From Bacillota bacterium (GTDB lineage: Bacteria > Bacillota > SHA-98 > UBA4971), in assembly GCA_012842395.1 (NCBI GenBank), contig DUSX01000004.1:124001-188000 (forward strand): a stretch of DNA of 64,000 nucleotides. The letters are read 5' to 3'. How positions within the stretch are numbered: the stretch's first letter is position 1; each line of letters starts with the position of its first letter. A program made the translations under genes and the position numbers. Below are positions 9,499 to 18,717 of this stretch, piece after piece. Below the pieces are notes generated by a model. It saw only the letters and a program-made list of their open reading frames with translations, made no database searches and was not told the origin of the DNA.

Positions 9499-10617
9499 TC
9501 AGAAGAGGATCTTCTGGCGCCTCATGTGGATATCGAGGACCAGGCCGATAGCGATGAGGTTTGCGAGAAGCGCACTCCCGCCGTAGCTGAGGAAAGGCAG
9601 AGGGATGCCGGTCACCGGCATGAGGCTCACGGTCATTCCGACGTTGACCAACACGTGAAAGAGAAGCATCGCGGCGACACCGGTCGCAACCAGCTGCCCG
9701 AACGCGTCCTTCGCGCAGGCCGCTGCGTTCAAGCAGCGCCATAGCACTATACCGTACAGGGCGAGCACAGCGATGGCTCCTACGAAGCCGAGTTCCTCTC
9801 CGATGACGGAGAAAATGAAGTCGGTGTGGTGTGCAGGGAGGAAGTTGAGCTGGGCCTGCGTTCCGTGGAAGAGCCCTTTCCCGAAGAACCTCCCCGACCC
9901 GATGGCGATGGTCGACTGTATGACGTTATACCCAGTGCCTGTCGGGTCCTTGTACGGATTCAGAAATGCCAGCAGACGCGCCCGCTGGTAACCCTTGAGG
10001 AGGAAGAAGAATACCAAGGGGGATGCAACCGCGCCGGCGCCCACCACAGCGAGCAGGTCCTTTCCGCGAGCGCCCGCCACGTAGACCATGGCGAAGGTTA
10101 TTCCGCAGAACACCAGGGCCGTTCCCAGGTCGTTCTGGAGGAGGACCAGGGCCGCGGGGACAGCCGCGTGCAGGAACGCGAAAGCAAGCCCGCGCGGCGT
10201 AGCTATGTCGCGGGCCTCAGAAAGGTGGTTCGCGAGGGTCAAGATCAGTGCCACCTTGGCGAGCTCGGAAGGCTGTAGCGCAACAGGTCCTATTCTGAAC
10301 CAGCTCTGCGCGCCGGAGATCCTATGCCCCATCGCAAGGACGAGCGCGAGCATACCCACGTTGCCAAGATACAGTACCCGGTGCGCTCTCTGGGCGAGCC
10401 TGTAGTCGGTGGTCAGGATCACGGCGCAAAGAAGCACCCCGAGGGCAAAGGCGGCGACCTGCTTCTTGACAAAGTACAACGGATCCTGCGGGGACCAGGA
10501 ACCTATACCGCCGCGCGTCGCGCTGAACACGATGACGAACCCGACTAGGCAGAGCGCCAGCACCGCAAGGATCAGCGCGTAGTCGAGATTCCGCAGTAGA
10601 CGCTTCTCAAGGAGCAC
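9499..10617 (-). CDS. rodA: Rod-shape SEDS peptidoglycan glycosyltransferase RodA
   Basis: Polymerises lipid II into glycan strands during cell elongation with its partner PBP2 (mrdA is in the same block). 372 aa, about ten membrane segments, and the SEDS signatures ALQPSELAK, LLQNDLGTA, YQRARLLAFLNP and GIPLPFLSYGG near the C-terminus. GTG start at 10617 with GGTGAGG 8 nt upstream; it begins 10 nt after the minE stop. Placement beside minCDE and mrdA supports RodA rather than FtsW or SpoVE. Confidence 0.94.
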   Translation of the reverse strand: MLLEKRLLRNLDYALILAVLALCLVGFVIVFSATRGGIGSWSPQDPLYFVKKQVAAFALGVLLCAVILTTDYRLAQRAHRVLYLGNVGMLALVLAMGHRISGAQSWFRIGPVALQPSELAKVALILTLANHLSEARDIATPRGLAFAFLHAAVPAALVLLQNDLGTALVFCGITFAMVYVAGARGKDLLAVVGAGAVASPLVFFFLLKGYQRARLLAFLNPYKDPTGTGYNVIQSTIAIGSGRFFGKGLFHGTQAQLNFLPAHHTDFIFSVIGEELGFVGAIAVLALYGIVLWRCLNAAACAKDAFGQLVATGVAAMLLFHVLVNVGMTVSLMPVTGIPLPFLSYGGSALLANLIAIGLVLDIHMRRQKILF

Positions 10618-10627
10618 AGGCGCGCCC

Positions 10628-10936
10628 TCACCTTCTGTTTTTCCCTCGGCGGGTCGGCTCGTTTCCGCGCCTGATTCCGATCACAGGGACGCTCGCTACC
10701 AACGCAAGTCTCTTGTCGGACGAGTCGAACCTGAGGTTCATCCCTGCCTCGTCTATCTCGACGTACTTCGAGACAGCCTTCGCAAGGTCCAAGCGGAGAC
10801 CCTCGAACACCTGCGGGGAGACGTCGACGCGGTCGCACGCGAGCGCAAGCTTGAGCCGCTCCTTAGCGAGGCTCTTGCTCCCCAGCCCGCCCGGCTTCGA
10901 CTTGCGGCCCAGGATCCGTGACACGAACTCGAACAC
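10628..10936 (-). CDS. minE: Cell division topological specificity factor MinE
   Basis: 102 aa. N-terminal amphipathic membrane-targeting stretch (MFEFVSRILGRK) and a MinD-binding region (SLAKERLKLALACDRVDVSP), followed by the dimerisation domain. MinE stimulates MinD ATPase and drives pole-to-pole oscillation that places the Z ring. GTG start with a GGGAGG SD. It lies directly after minD and ahead of rodA. Bacillus uses DivIVA/MinJ instead, but MinE occurs in clostridial lineages. Confidence 0.93.
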   Translation of the reverse strand: MFEFVSRILGRKSKPGGLGSKSLAKERLKLALACDRVDVSPQVFEGLRLDLAKAVSKYVEIDEAGMNLRFDSSDKRLALVASVPVIGIRRGNEPTRRGKNRR

Positions 10937-10957
10937 GACGCGCTCCCTCCCCCGGCC

Positions 10958-11761
10958 TTACCTGCTCACACCGATCCCGATGATGCGCTTGAGTCTCGAC
11001 CACAGGCCTCCTGCGTCCAGGGACATGAACGGGACGTTCTCCCCATCGATCCTTGCGGCTATACGCCTGAACGCCTCACCAGCTCGGGAGGCTCCGTCGA
11101 GCACCACGGGCTCGCCCTTGTTAGTGGACGTTATCACGCTCTCGTCATCCGGGACCACTCCCAGAAGGTCGATGGCAAGGATGTCTATGACATCCTCCAC
11201 ATTCAGCATCTCTCCGCGTTTCACCATTTCAGGCCGAAGCCGATTCACCACGAGCCTCGGCCTTCCCACGCCCTGCGCTTCGAGCAGCCCCACGATGCGG
11301 TCTGCATCCCTCACCGCGGACACCTCCGGCGTGGTCACGATGACGGCCTCGTCTGCGCCTGCAGTCGCATTCTTGAATCCTCTCTCTATCCCGGCGGGAC
11401 AGTCGACCACAACGTAGTCGAATTCCTGGGCGAGGTTCCTAGTGAGCTGCCTCATCTGCTCAGGCTGAACCGCTTCCTTGTCCCTGGATTGGGCAGCGGG
11501 CATCAAGAACAGCGTCTGTAGACGCTTGTCCCTTATGAGGGCTTGCCGCAAGCGGCACTTGCCCTCGATGACATGAACGATGTCGTATACGATCCTGTTC
11601 TCCAAGCCGAGGACAATGTCCAAGTTACGCAGCCCGATGTCGGCATCAACCAGGGCCACCTTCTTGCCGCGAGAGGCAAGGCCGCAACCGATGTTTGCGA
11701 CGGCAGTCGTCTTGCCCACGCCTCCTTTGCCCGAGGTGACCACTATAACCCTTCCTTCCAT
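10958..11761 (-). CDS. minD: Septum-site determining ATPase MinD
   Basis: 267 aa. Deviant Walker A GKGGVGKTT at 11-19, switch regions with DADIGLRNLD and DCPAG, and a C-terminal amphipathic membrane-targeting helix (LWSRLKRIIGIG). ATP-dependent membrane binding recruits MinC to inhibit FtsZ at the poles; MinE releases it. The start overlaps the minC 3' end by 19 nt, and minE follows 21 nt downstream. Confidence 0.97.
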   Translation of the reverse strand: MEGRVIVVTSGKGGVGKTTAVANIGCGLASRGKKVALVDADIGLRNLDIVLGLENRIVYDIVHVIEGKCRLRQALIRDKRLQTLFLMPAAQSRDKEAVQPEQMRQLTRNLAQEFDYVVVDCPAGIERGFKNATAGADEAVIVTTPEVSAVRDADRIVGLLEAQGVGRPRLVVNRLRPEMVKRGEMLNVEDVIDILAIDLLGVVPDDESVITSTNKGEPVVLDGASRAGEAFRRIAARIDGENVPFMSLDAGGLWSRLKRIIGIGVSR

Positions 11762-12522
11762 CCAGGTTCCTCCTCCATCTCAGCCTTCCTCGCGGAGTAG
11801 GCCTCGATCACTATCTGCTCGTTTCTGATTCGCGCCATCTCGGGACTGCGTGGAGCCTTGCTTTCGCCGTCCGGAGGTCTCGCGATGACATCGGCGATCC
11901 GAAGTTGCGTAGGCATGAACCGCAGCGCAACCACTATTGCACTCTTGTTTTCCGGTGCTCCGGCGTGGGCCACACCGCGGAGAGCACCCATGACCACTAT
12001 GTCGCCCCCGGCCACGACCTCGGCACCGGGGTTCACATCTCCCAGCACCACGATGTTCCCGCCGAACGTCGTGCGCTGGCCTGAGCGCAACGTCCCCCTG
12101 ACTAAAAGCGTTCCGGCAGCTCCGCTGCCTGAGAGCTGTTCGCCCTCGACGCGGCCATGACCGTTTCCCTCGGAGTCCCCGTGCGTCCGTTCGGAAGCCG
12201 GCCCCGGCTTGGACGGCACCGGCGCCCCGGCACGCTGCGGCACCGGCGGCTCCGCCACCGTCGCGAGACCGATTCCGCCAGCCACGCGCGACACCGACAT
12301 GCCGAACGATTCGACTATGTTCACCAGCTCGCGCACGTCGTCATCGGAGAGCGCGAGCTCGCCGATGTCCAGAACCGCGCGGGTCGCCCCGGCGAAAAAG
12401 CTTGACGTTTTCTCGAGCTTGGCCGCGAGCTTCCCTTTCAGGCGCTGAAAGTCTTCGTCGTGGGGCAGGATTATGCACAGGCCCCGTTTCGTCCCCTTGA
12501 ATATCACATCCTCGGTTTTCAT
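11743..12522 (-). CDS. minC: Septum-site determining protein MinC
   Basis: 259 aa. N-terminal FtsZ-inhibiting domain (about 1-90), a Pro/Gly/Ser-rich linker (95-135), and the C-terminal MinD-binding beta-helix domain (VRGTLRSGQRTTFGGNIVVLGDVNPGAEVVAGGDIVVMG). The C-terminal ~30 residues overlap into the minD start. The minC-minD-minE order, downstream of mrdA, is usual for the block. The interval up to mrdA (12523-12651) shows no further gene. Confidence 0.95.
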   Translation of the reverse strand: MKTEDVIFKGTKRGLCIILPHDEDFQRLKGKLAAKLEKTSSFFAGATRAVLDIGELALSDDDVRELVNIVESFGMSVSRVAGGIGLATVAEPPVPQRAGAPVPSKPGPASERTHGDSEGNGHGRVEGEQLSGSGAAGTLLVRGTLRSGQRTTFGGNIVVLGDVNPGAEVVAGGDIVVMGALRGVAHAGAPENKSAIVVALRFMPTQLRIADVIARPPDGESKAPRSPEMARIRNEQIVIEAYSARKAEMEEEPGWKEGL

Positions 12523-12651
12523 GGGCAGCCGCGCACGCCTCCTCCATGGCCCTTTGGGATTGCAAGCGATCTCACCATACTTTCACCAGAGGAAAACGCA
12601 ATTCCTGCCCGTCACCGTTGAAAAACTCCCGACTTGGCGGCGGCCGCATGC

Positions 12652-14523
12652 TCATTCGGCGGGGCCTCCGGCCTCTCCCGCAGCCGCACCACCGCCCGGG
12701 GTACTCGACGTCGCGTCCGCGGAGCGGTCGAGGCCGAAGTACGCCTCCATCACCTTTCTCGCGACAGGCGCGGCCGCCAACGACCCCCCCGTCCCGTGTT
12801 CCACCAAGACCACCACAACGATCTCCGGGTTATCTATGGGCGCGAACCCCGCGAACCACCCATGGCTCGCCCCAGATGGGTTCTGGGCGGTGCCGGTCTT
12901 CCCAGCGGTCGGTATCGGGAATCCCTTGAAAGCCGCAGCCGCCGTGCCCTCCGTAACGACCTTCGCGAGACCCTGTTTGAGGATATCAAGGGACTCTTGA
13001 GATACGTTCACAGTCGAAGCTACCTCGGGCGTAAACTCCCGGATGACCTTACCGTCCGGGGCAAGGATGGCCCTGGCCACCATGGGAACGTGCATAACCC
13101 CGTTCGCGGCCACGGTCGCGTACGCGTTCGCGAGTTGAAGAGGCGTAACGAGGAGGGCGCCCTGCCCTATCGCAACATCGAGGGTCTCAGTGGGATACCA
13201 CATCTGGTCGTACCCTTTGAAATTCATGCGCTTCCATGCGCGGTCGGGCACCAGGCCCGACGCGTCGCCCGGAAAGAGGTCTATGCCGGTCGGCCGCCCA
13301 AAGCCGAACACCCTCGCGTACATGGCCAGGTCGTCGATGCCGACGCGCCGCCCCAGCTCGTAGAAAACGATGTTGCATGAGTTGGCAATGCCGGCGAGCA
13401 AGTCCTCCTTCCCGTGGCCTCTGCCGTGCTCCACGGTCCAGCATGCTTTCCCCGATTGAGGATCTCGGCCGGTGCATACGAACGTATCATCCAACGTGAC
13501 CTTGTGCCGTTCGAGGGCGGCGATGGCGGTTATGATCTTGAAGGCCGACCCGGGAGGATACGTGTGGCTCGTGACCCGGTTCGGCTGGGGGCTAGGCGTC
13601 GAAGAGAGGAAGGCCAGTTCTTCCTTGGACAGCTCACCCACGAACATATTGGGATCAAACGAGGGCTTGCTAACCATGGCCAGTATCTCGCCGGTTCTCG
13701 GGTCCATCGCGACGACCGCGCCGGCCTTGGCCTCACTGGTTTTCGGCGACTTCGATAGCTCGTCCAGCTCCTCGGAGAGGGCTCGCTCGGCCGCGGCCTG
13801 AACCCTCTGGTCGATGGTGAGTACCACGTCATCTCCAGGCACGGGGGCCAGGCTTCCGAGGACCTTGATGGGCTGAGAGAGGCTGTTGACTTCAACCTGC
13901 TCGCCGCCGTCCACTCCGCGGAGGTATTCCTCGAAGGTCCTCTCGACTCCGACTTTCCCTATCAGATCGCCGGGCCGGTAACCTTTGTCTTTGTATGTTT
14001 TCAGCTCGGATGAATCGATCTCCCTTATGAAGCCTATGAGGTGGCTGGCGAAGTCCCCGTACACGTACCTGCGCACAGGGATCTCCTCGATGACCACCCC
14101 GGGAAGGTCGGTGCGTTGTTCGCCTATCGCCGTGACGACGGAAGGGTCCACATCCGTCTTTAGCCTAACGGGATCAAACGGACGTCTCGGCGCGGCAAGT
14201 TTTTCCTTGATGCTCTCCGGCGACATGCCGAGGACTGGGGCGAGCCGTGCGATGGTATTGTCCATGTCTGTCACGTCCTGTGGGACTATGGACACAGAAA
14301 ACGCCATGCGGCTCGTTGCAAGGGGAACACCGTTCCGGTCCAGGATCTTGCCTCTCGGCGCGGGAACCGGGATCACTCGCACCCTGTTGCCCTGAGACAA
14401 CGCCTCGTAGGTTTCGCCGCGCATGATCTGAAGGTGCCACAGGCGTGCAGCCAGTATCACAAGCACCACCAGGGCGACGAGACCGAGGTGTTTCAACCTA
14501 TTCTGTACCGGGGACTCGGGCAC
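12652..14523 (-). CDS. mrdA: Penicillin-binding protein 2 (elongasome transpeptidase)
   Basis: 623 aa class B PBP that cross-links peptidoglycan with RodA. One N-terminal membrane segment (about 13-33), a pedestal/dimerisation domain, then the transpeptidase with active-site S326-A-F-K329, SCN at 382-384 and KTGTA at 542-546. It ends in a Gly/Ala/Pro-rich tail. GTG start at 14523. Position after mreBCD and before minC matches the Firmicutes elongation block. The 248-bp gap to mreD (14524-14771) holds no gene I can recognise, only a short direct repeat CTTAGCCCG near 14600. Confidence 0.95.
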   Translation of the reverse strand: MPESPVQNRLKHLGLVALVVLVILAARLWHLQIMRGETYEALSQGNRVRVIPVPAPRGKILDRNGVPLATSRMAFSVSIVPQDVTDMDNTIARLAPVLGMSPESIKEKLAAPRRPFDPVRLKTDVDPSVVTAIGEQRTDLPGVVIEEIPVRRYVYGDFASHLIGFIREIDSSELKTYKDKGYRPGDLIGKVGVERTFEEYLRGVDGGEQVEVNSLSQPIKVLGSLAPVPGDDVVLTIDQRVQAAAERALSEELDELSKSPKTSEAKAGAVVAMDPRTGEILAMVSKPSFDPNMFVGELSKEELAFLSSTPSPQPNRVTSHTYPPGSAFKIITAIAALERHKVTLDDTFVCTGRDPQSGKACWTVEHGRGHGKEDLLAGIANSCNIVFYELGRRVGIDDLAMYARVFGFGRPTGIDLFPGDASGLVPDRAWKRMNFKGYDQMWYPTETLDVAIGQGALLVTPLQLANAYATVAANGVMHVPMVARAILAPDGKVIREFTPEVASTVNVSQESLDILKQGLAKVVTEGTAAAAFKGFPIPTAGKTGTAQNPSGASHGWFAGFAPIDNPEIVVVVLVEHGTGGSLAAAPVARKVMEAYFGLDRSADATSSTPGGGAAAGEAGGPAE

Positions 14524-14771
14524 GATCTCACACCGCCCTTCCGGTTCGCTCCAGCCGACCGCACACGACGCAAAGACTACGGCTCTTAGCCCGTGCGGCC
14601 CTTAGCCCGAGTCAGCCTCCGCGCGTAGCGGCCTGGACGCCCAACCAAGCCGCTGCCTCAGCGCATCCTTGGGAACTGGGATTGCTGCTGGCTCCACCAG
14701 GCTCCATCCGCCGCGCAGTCCGGCGGCCGGCCCGCGAACTCCGCGCGCGAAGCCCGATGACTACCCACCGT

Positions 14772-15281
14772 CTAGACGGCTTGGCGCCGCTCAGAGGCTC
14801 GTCTCGCGGACAAATCCAGCCACGTAACGAGCTTCGGGAACACCGGCGCGAGTACGGCGGAGTAAACCGCCTGCGCCAGCACCATTCGCGAGCTCCCCAG
14901 GGAGAATCCTAGCGGCACACCAAAGGACGACAGGAGAAAGCTCTCCATCAGCCCGGTGGCGACGGCCCCCAGGAAAACCATGGCGACCGGCACAACGATG
15001 CGGTCATGGAACACCTTTGCGTACGAGAGCCCGGCTCCCATTCCGACGACCGCGCGCACCAGCATGAAAAGCCCGAGGGACTGCCCCGAACACGCATCCT
15101 CAACGAAACCGACCACAAGGCCCACGACCGCTGCGTCTTTCCAGCCGAGCAGCATGCCCACGATCACTACGAACGCACAAACCAAGTCAGGCCTCGCACC
15201 CTGGACCGCCACAAAGGGACTTACCGTTATCTCCAGGACGACGAGGAGAACGCCTGCGCAGATCAGCAAGAAAAGCCTCAT
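14772..15281 (-). CDS. mreD: Rod shape-determining membrane protein MreD
   Basis: 169 aa with about five hydrophobic segments, including the N-terminal LFLLICAGVLLVVLEITVSPF and a central GMLLGWKDAAVVGLVVGFVEDA that carries the typical MreD Gly/Glu-Asp pattern. MreD bridges MreC to the RodA-PBP2 synthase. Its ATG overlaps the mreC TGA (ATGA), indicating translational coupling. Identification rests on context as much as sequence, because MreD is poorly conserved. Confidence 0.9.
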   Translation of the reverse strand: MRLFLLICAGVLLVVLEITVSPFVAVQGARPDLVCAFVVIVGMLLGWKDAAVVGLVVGFVEDACSGQSLGLFMLVRAVVGMGAGLSYAKVFHDRIVVPVAMVFLGAVATGLMESFLLSSFGVPLGFSLGSSRMVLAQAVYSAVLAPVFPKLVTWLDLSARRASERRQAV

Positions 15282-16198
15282 TTGCGCGCTGCCCCCTCGG
15301 TCGACCGCATCTGGTTTTGAGCGTCCGTCTCATCAGGGGCTTCGGGGGGCTCCGGAGCGCGGGTTATGACCAGGACCTCTTCGAGACGGGCAAAGTCAAC
15401 GGCAGGTTTAAGATACGCCTCGGTCCCGACCCCGTACTTGCCTGGCACCAGCTCCACGATATTCCCGATTACCAATCCCTTCGGGTAGATACCCCCCAGA
15501 CCCGACGAGAGGACCCTGTCCCCGACTTGCAGGTCGAAATCCTGAGTGAGAGGCTTGACACGGCAAAGACCTGGTCTGCCTGGATCCCCTTCCACCAAGA
15601 CGAACGTCCTCGTGCGCTGCACCACGCCACCCACCGCGCTCCGGGGGTCAAGGATGAGAAGCACCGTCGCTGTGTGCGCCGAAGCCGACAACACCCTTCC
15701 CACGAGCCCCTCCATTGTCGCGACGGCCATGTTCTTCTTAACGCCCTGGCTCGTCCCCTTGTTGATCGTCACCGTGTCAAGCCAGTTGCTTGGGTCTCTG
15801 CCCACGATCTGTGCGGCGCTGGTCGGATACTCCAGCGTCGCCTGGAAGCCCAGGAGCTTCCGGAGACGGGCATTCTCAAGCCTGTACTCCTCGAGCCGCG
15901 CGTTCTCAGCCATGAGCCGCGATATCTCAAGGTAGAGCCTATCGTTCTCACGGACCAAGTGCTGCAGGTTGGCAACGGTGCGAATCGCGCCGCTTATCCC
16001 GCTGGCTACCTGGAAAAAGACTCTCGCCAGAGGCGTGAGCATCTCGCGCGCGGCACTTTCAGGCGGCGACAGCGCCTCTCTCTCGCCCGAGGTGACGAAA
16101 AGAAGAGCCACAAGGAGAAGCAGTATCGCGGCCATCATCAACCCGTAGCGCTTGCCCCCGGGATTCTGCTGCACGGGCGAGTCACTCCTGCCGGCCAT
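15278..16198 (-). CDS. mreC: Rod shape-determining protein MreC
   Basis: 306 aa. Membrane anchor at about 21-38 (LMMAAILLLLVALLFVTSG), a coiled coil (about 65-110, LVRENDRLYLEISRLMAENARLEEYRLENARL), then the beta-rich MreC core (NKGTSQGVKKNMAVATMEGLVGRV, VGDRVLSSGLGGIYPKGLVIG). It scaffolds PBP2/RodA outside the membrane. The ATG at 16198 is 2 nt after the mreB stop; in-frame starts further upstream would overlap mreB and lack a good SD. Confidence 0.95.
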   Translation of the reverse strand: MAGRSDSPVQQNPGGKRYGLMMAAILLLLVALLFVTSGEREALSPPESAAREMLTPLARVFFQVASGISGAIRTVANLQHLVRENDRLYLEISRLMAENARLEEYRLENARLRKLLGFQATLEYPTSAAQIVGRDPSNWLDTVTINKGTSQGVKKNMAVATMEGLVGRVLSASAHTATVLLILDPRSAVGGVVQRTRTFVLVEGDPGRPGLCRVKPLTQDFDLQVGDRVLSSGLGGIYPKGLVIGNIVELVPGKYGVGTEAYLKPAVDFARLEEVLVITRAPEPPEAPDETDAQNQMRSTEGAARK

Positions 16199-16200
16199 AG

Positions 16201-17259
16201 TCAGACTCTCTCGCCGACCCTCGACGAACTCGTAAGCATCCGGTGATAGCGTTCCATCTCCTCGAGGGCCTTGCCCGCCCCTCTCACGACGCACGTGAGA
16301 GGCTCATCCGCACGGTGCACAGGCATGTTCGTGGACTCAGCGATGACCCGGTCGATCCCCTCTAGGAGCGAGCCTCCCCCCGAGGCGACGATCCCTTTAT
16401 CGATGATGTCCGCGGAAAGCTCAGGCGGCGTTCTCTCTAAAGTCATCTTGACGGCCTCGACGATAGCCGCGACAGGCTCGCGAAGCGCCTCCTGAACCTC
16501 GCCCGCGGTTATGCGGACGGTCTTCGGAAGCCCGGAGACCATGTCCCGCCCCTTCACCTCCAGGCCGAGGTCCGGGTCGCGGGGCCGTGCGGAACCGATT
16601 TGCTTCTTGATCTCTTCGGCAGTCCTGGTCCCGATCACTAGGTTGTAAACCTTCTTCACGTGCTGCACGATGGCCTCATCCATTTCGTCCCCCGCGATCC
16701 TAATGGACCTGGAGGCGACGATCCCGCCCAGCGATATCACGGCGATCTCCGTTGTACCTCCACCGATGTCCACCACCATGTTGCCTGACGGCTCGAACAC
16801 CGGGAGGCCTGCACCGACGGCCGCAGCGAGGGGCTCCTCAATGAGGTACGCCTCGCGAGCGCCCGCCTGGAGCGCCGCATCTATCACGGCCCGCCTCTCC
16901 ACCTCGGTCACGCCGGAAGGCACGCCTATCACGACTTTGGGGCGGACGAGCGCCCGGCCTCTGTGCGCCCGCACAATGAAGTGGCGGAGCATCATCTCGG
17001 TGACGTCGAAGTCAGCGATCACGCCGTCCTTGAGTGGCCGCACAACCACTATGTTCCCGGGCGTCCTGCCGACCATCCGGTTAGCGGCTGACCCAACCTC
17101 CAGAATTGCACCTGTGTCCTTGCGCATCGCCACCACGGATGGCTCCTGGATGACGACCCCTTTACCCTTAACGTAAACCAGAGAGTTGGCAGTCCCGAGA
17201 TCAATGGCGAGATCTTTGGAAAAGAGGGCCAGAACGGGGTCAAGAATCACAGCTCGCAT
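16201..17259 (-). CDS. mreB: Actin-like rod shape-determining protein MreB
   Basis: 352 aa bacterial actin. Phosphate-1 loop [17 protein letters not shown] near the N-terminus, phosphate-2 [13 protein letters not shown], and the adenosine motif [15 protein letters not shown]. Filaments orient the elongation synthases. ATG 17259 ([25 protein letters not shown]) follows a purine-rich SD; a TTG at 17283 is in frame but longer than the family. The start overlaps the 3' end of radC (stop at 17240) by about 20 nt. Confidence 0.96.
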   Translation of the reverse strand: MRAVILDPVLALFSKDLAIDLGTANSLVYVKGKGVVIQEPSVVAMRKDTGAILEVGSAANRMVGRTPGNIVVVRPLKDGVIADFDVTEMMLRHFIVRAHRGRALVRPKVVIGVPSGVTEVERRAVIDAALQAGAREAYLIEEPLAAAVGAGLPVFEPSGNMVVDIGGGTTEIAVISLGGIVASRSIRIAGDEMDEAIVQHVKKVYNLVIGTRTAEEIKKQIGSARPRDPDLGLEVKGRDMVSGLPKTVRITAGEVQEALREPVAAIVEAVKMTLERTPPELSADIIDKGIVASGGGSLLEGIDRVIAESTNMPVHRADEPLTCVVRGAGKALEEMERYHRMLTSSSRVGERV

Positions 17260-18010
17260 TCTCCCTTCCAGCAACACAGGCAACTGGAGCCGCGCCGGCC
17301 TCGTGCCACGACGCCGCCCCCGCGGAAGGCGCGCTGACGGACGCCATAAGGCCGAGTTCCTTGAGGCTTGAGTACCTGTTGTCTCCCACGATTATGTGGT
17401 CAAGCACGTCTATCCCGAGAATCAGACCGGAGCTTGTCAGCCTGCGTGTTATCGCGATGTCCTCGGCGCTCGGAGTCGGGTCGCCGCTTGGGTGATTATG
17501 CACCAGAATGATGCAGGCCGAGTTTCTCCTCAGGCATTCTTTGAATACCTCTCTCGGATGCACGAGGGAGCTGTCGAGACAGCCCACCGACACTGTCACG
17601 ACATCCATGACCCGGTGCTTCGCATTAAGTAGTACGACTTTGAAGTGTTCTCTGTCAAGGTACCGCATCTCGCCCATGAGGAGGCCCGCCACGTCACGTG
17701 GCCCGTTCACCTGAAGGAGCTCTTCCGGCTCGAGTGTCATAATCCTCCTACCTAGCTCGACAGCGGCTTTGAGACGGACGGCCTTGGCCAGCCCGATCCC
17801 CTTGTGACCCGCCAGATCACGTGTGGATGCAGCCGCTATCCCGCGAAGCCCGCCGAATACGCGCAGAACCGTACCGGCAAGCGAGAGAGCTGTCTCGCCG
17901 CGCACTCCCGTGCTGAGGATGATGGACACAAGCTCAGCCGAAGAGAGCGCCTCGGGGCCTGCCCGAAGAAGCCGCTCCCTGGGCCGTTCCTGAAGCGGCA
18001 TTTGTTTCAT
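17240..18010 (-). CDS. radC: RadC/YsxA family JAB-domain protein
   Basis: 256 aa. HhH-like N-terminal half ([23 protein letters not shown]) and a C-terminal JAB1/MPN domain with [14 protein letters not shown] at 171-184, the metal-binding pattern. Despite the gene name, no DNA-repair role is demonstrated. ATG 18010 was selected because the RadC family begins [23 protein letters not shown]; the open frame runs far upstream inside maf, which I reject as coding. Conserved neighbour of maf and mreB in Firmicutes. Confidence 0.92.
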   Translation of the reverse strand: MKQMPLQERPRERLLRAGPEALSSAELVSIILSTGVRGETALSLAGTVLRVFGGLRGIAAASTRDLAGHKGIGLAKAVRLKAAVELGRRIMTLEPEELLQVNGPRDVAGLLMGEMRYLDREHFKVVLLNAKHRVMDVVTVSVGCLDSSLVHPREVFKECLRRNSACIILVHNHPSGDPTPSAEDIAITRRLTSSGLILGIDVLDHIIVGDNRYSSLKELGLMASVSAPSAGAASWHEAGAAPVACVAGRENASCDS

Positions 18011-18021
18011 CGTGAAACCGC

Positions 18022-18645
18022 TTAGTCGGCCCGGTAAGCGATCCTGCATGCGTTGCACCCCCTGAACGCCTCCTGTGCAAGGTCCACACCTATGGTGCGG
18101 GCGAGGCCCACAAGCCGAAAGATCGGCAAGCCCACCACGTTGAAGTAACAGCCTGATATCCTCTCGACGAGAAGTGCACCCCGCCCCTGTATTGCATAGG
18201 AACCAGCCTTCCCCAGCGGCTCGCCGCTCGCGACATACCAGTCGAGGACGACCGGAGGCAGGCTTGCCATGCGCACCCGCGTGGTTTCGTGGCACGCGGC
18301 CTCGCGGCCTGTCTGGGCGTCCACCAACGCGAGCCCGCTTATCACCTGGTGCCAACGCCCTGACATGCGACGAAGCATCCTACGAGCGTCATCGGGGTCC
18401 GTTGGCTTGCCGAGGACCTCGTGGCCGAGCACGACCACGGTGTCGGCCGCGATGACGACCGCATCGCGTTCCTTGGACGCGACGTGGCGCGCCTTAGCCA
18501 GCGCGAGTGACACGACGCCCCCGGCGGGATCGCTGCAGTCGACGGCGTTCTCGGGTATGCCGCTCGGCACGACGTCGAACTCAAGCCCGATCTGCCGCAA
18601 AAGCTCAGCTCGCGCGGGTGACGCGGATGCCAGAACCAGCCTCAA
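18022..18645 (-). CDS. maf: Maf family nucleotide pyrophosphatase (house-cleaning)
   Basis: 207 aa. N-terminal LASASPARAELL, catalytic-site region AADTVVVLGHEVLGKPTDPDDARRML, and GKAGSYAIQGRGALLVERISGCYFNVVGLP: all Maf hallmarks of the dTTPase/UTPase branch. Hydrolyses non-canonical or regulatory NTPs; in Bacillus it also influences septation. TTG start at 18645 with GGAGGTG about 10 nt upstream; the nearby ATG at 18653 is out of frame. It leads the maf-radC-mreBCD run. A 72-bp gap separates it from apbE. Confidence 0.95.
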   Translation of the reverse strand: MRLVLASASPARAELLRQIGLEFDVVPSGIPENAVDCSDPAGGVVSLALAKARHVASKERDAVVIAADTVVVLGHEVLGKPTDPDDARRMLRRMSGRWHQVISGLALVDAQTGREAACHETTRVRMASLPPVVLDWYVASGEPLGKAGSYAIQGRGALLVERISGCYFNVVGLPIFRLVGLARTIGVDLAQEAFRGCNACRIAYRAD

Positions 18646-18717
18646 CCCCGCATGCCACCTCCGGGCGGCTCCTGTGCAAGTTCCAAAGCCGCACCTTCTA
18701 CCGATCGTCGGGTAAGC

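Noticed and set aside
18011-18355. Upstream extension of radC by about 115 codons
   Set aside because: It overlaps maf almost entirely and the extension has no similarity to RadC; ATG 18010 starts the conserved part.
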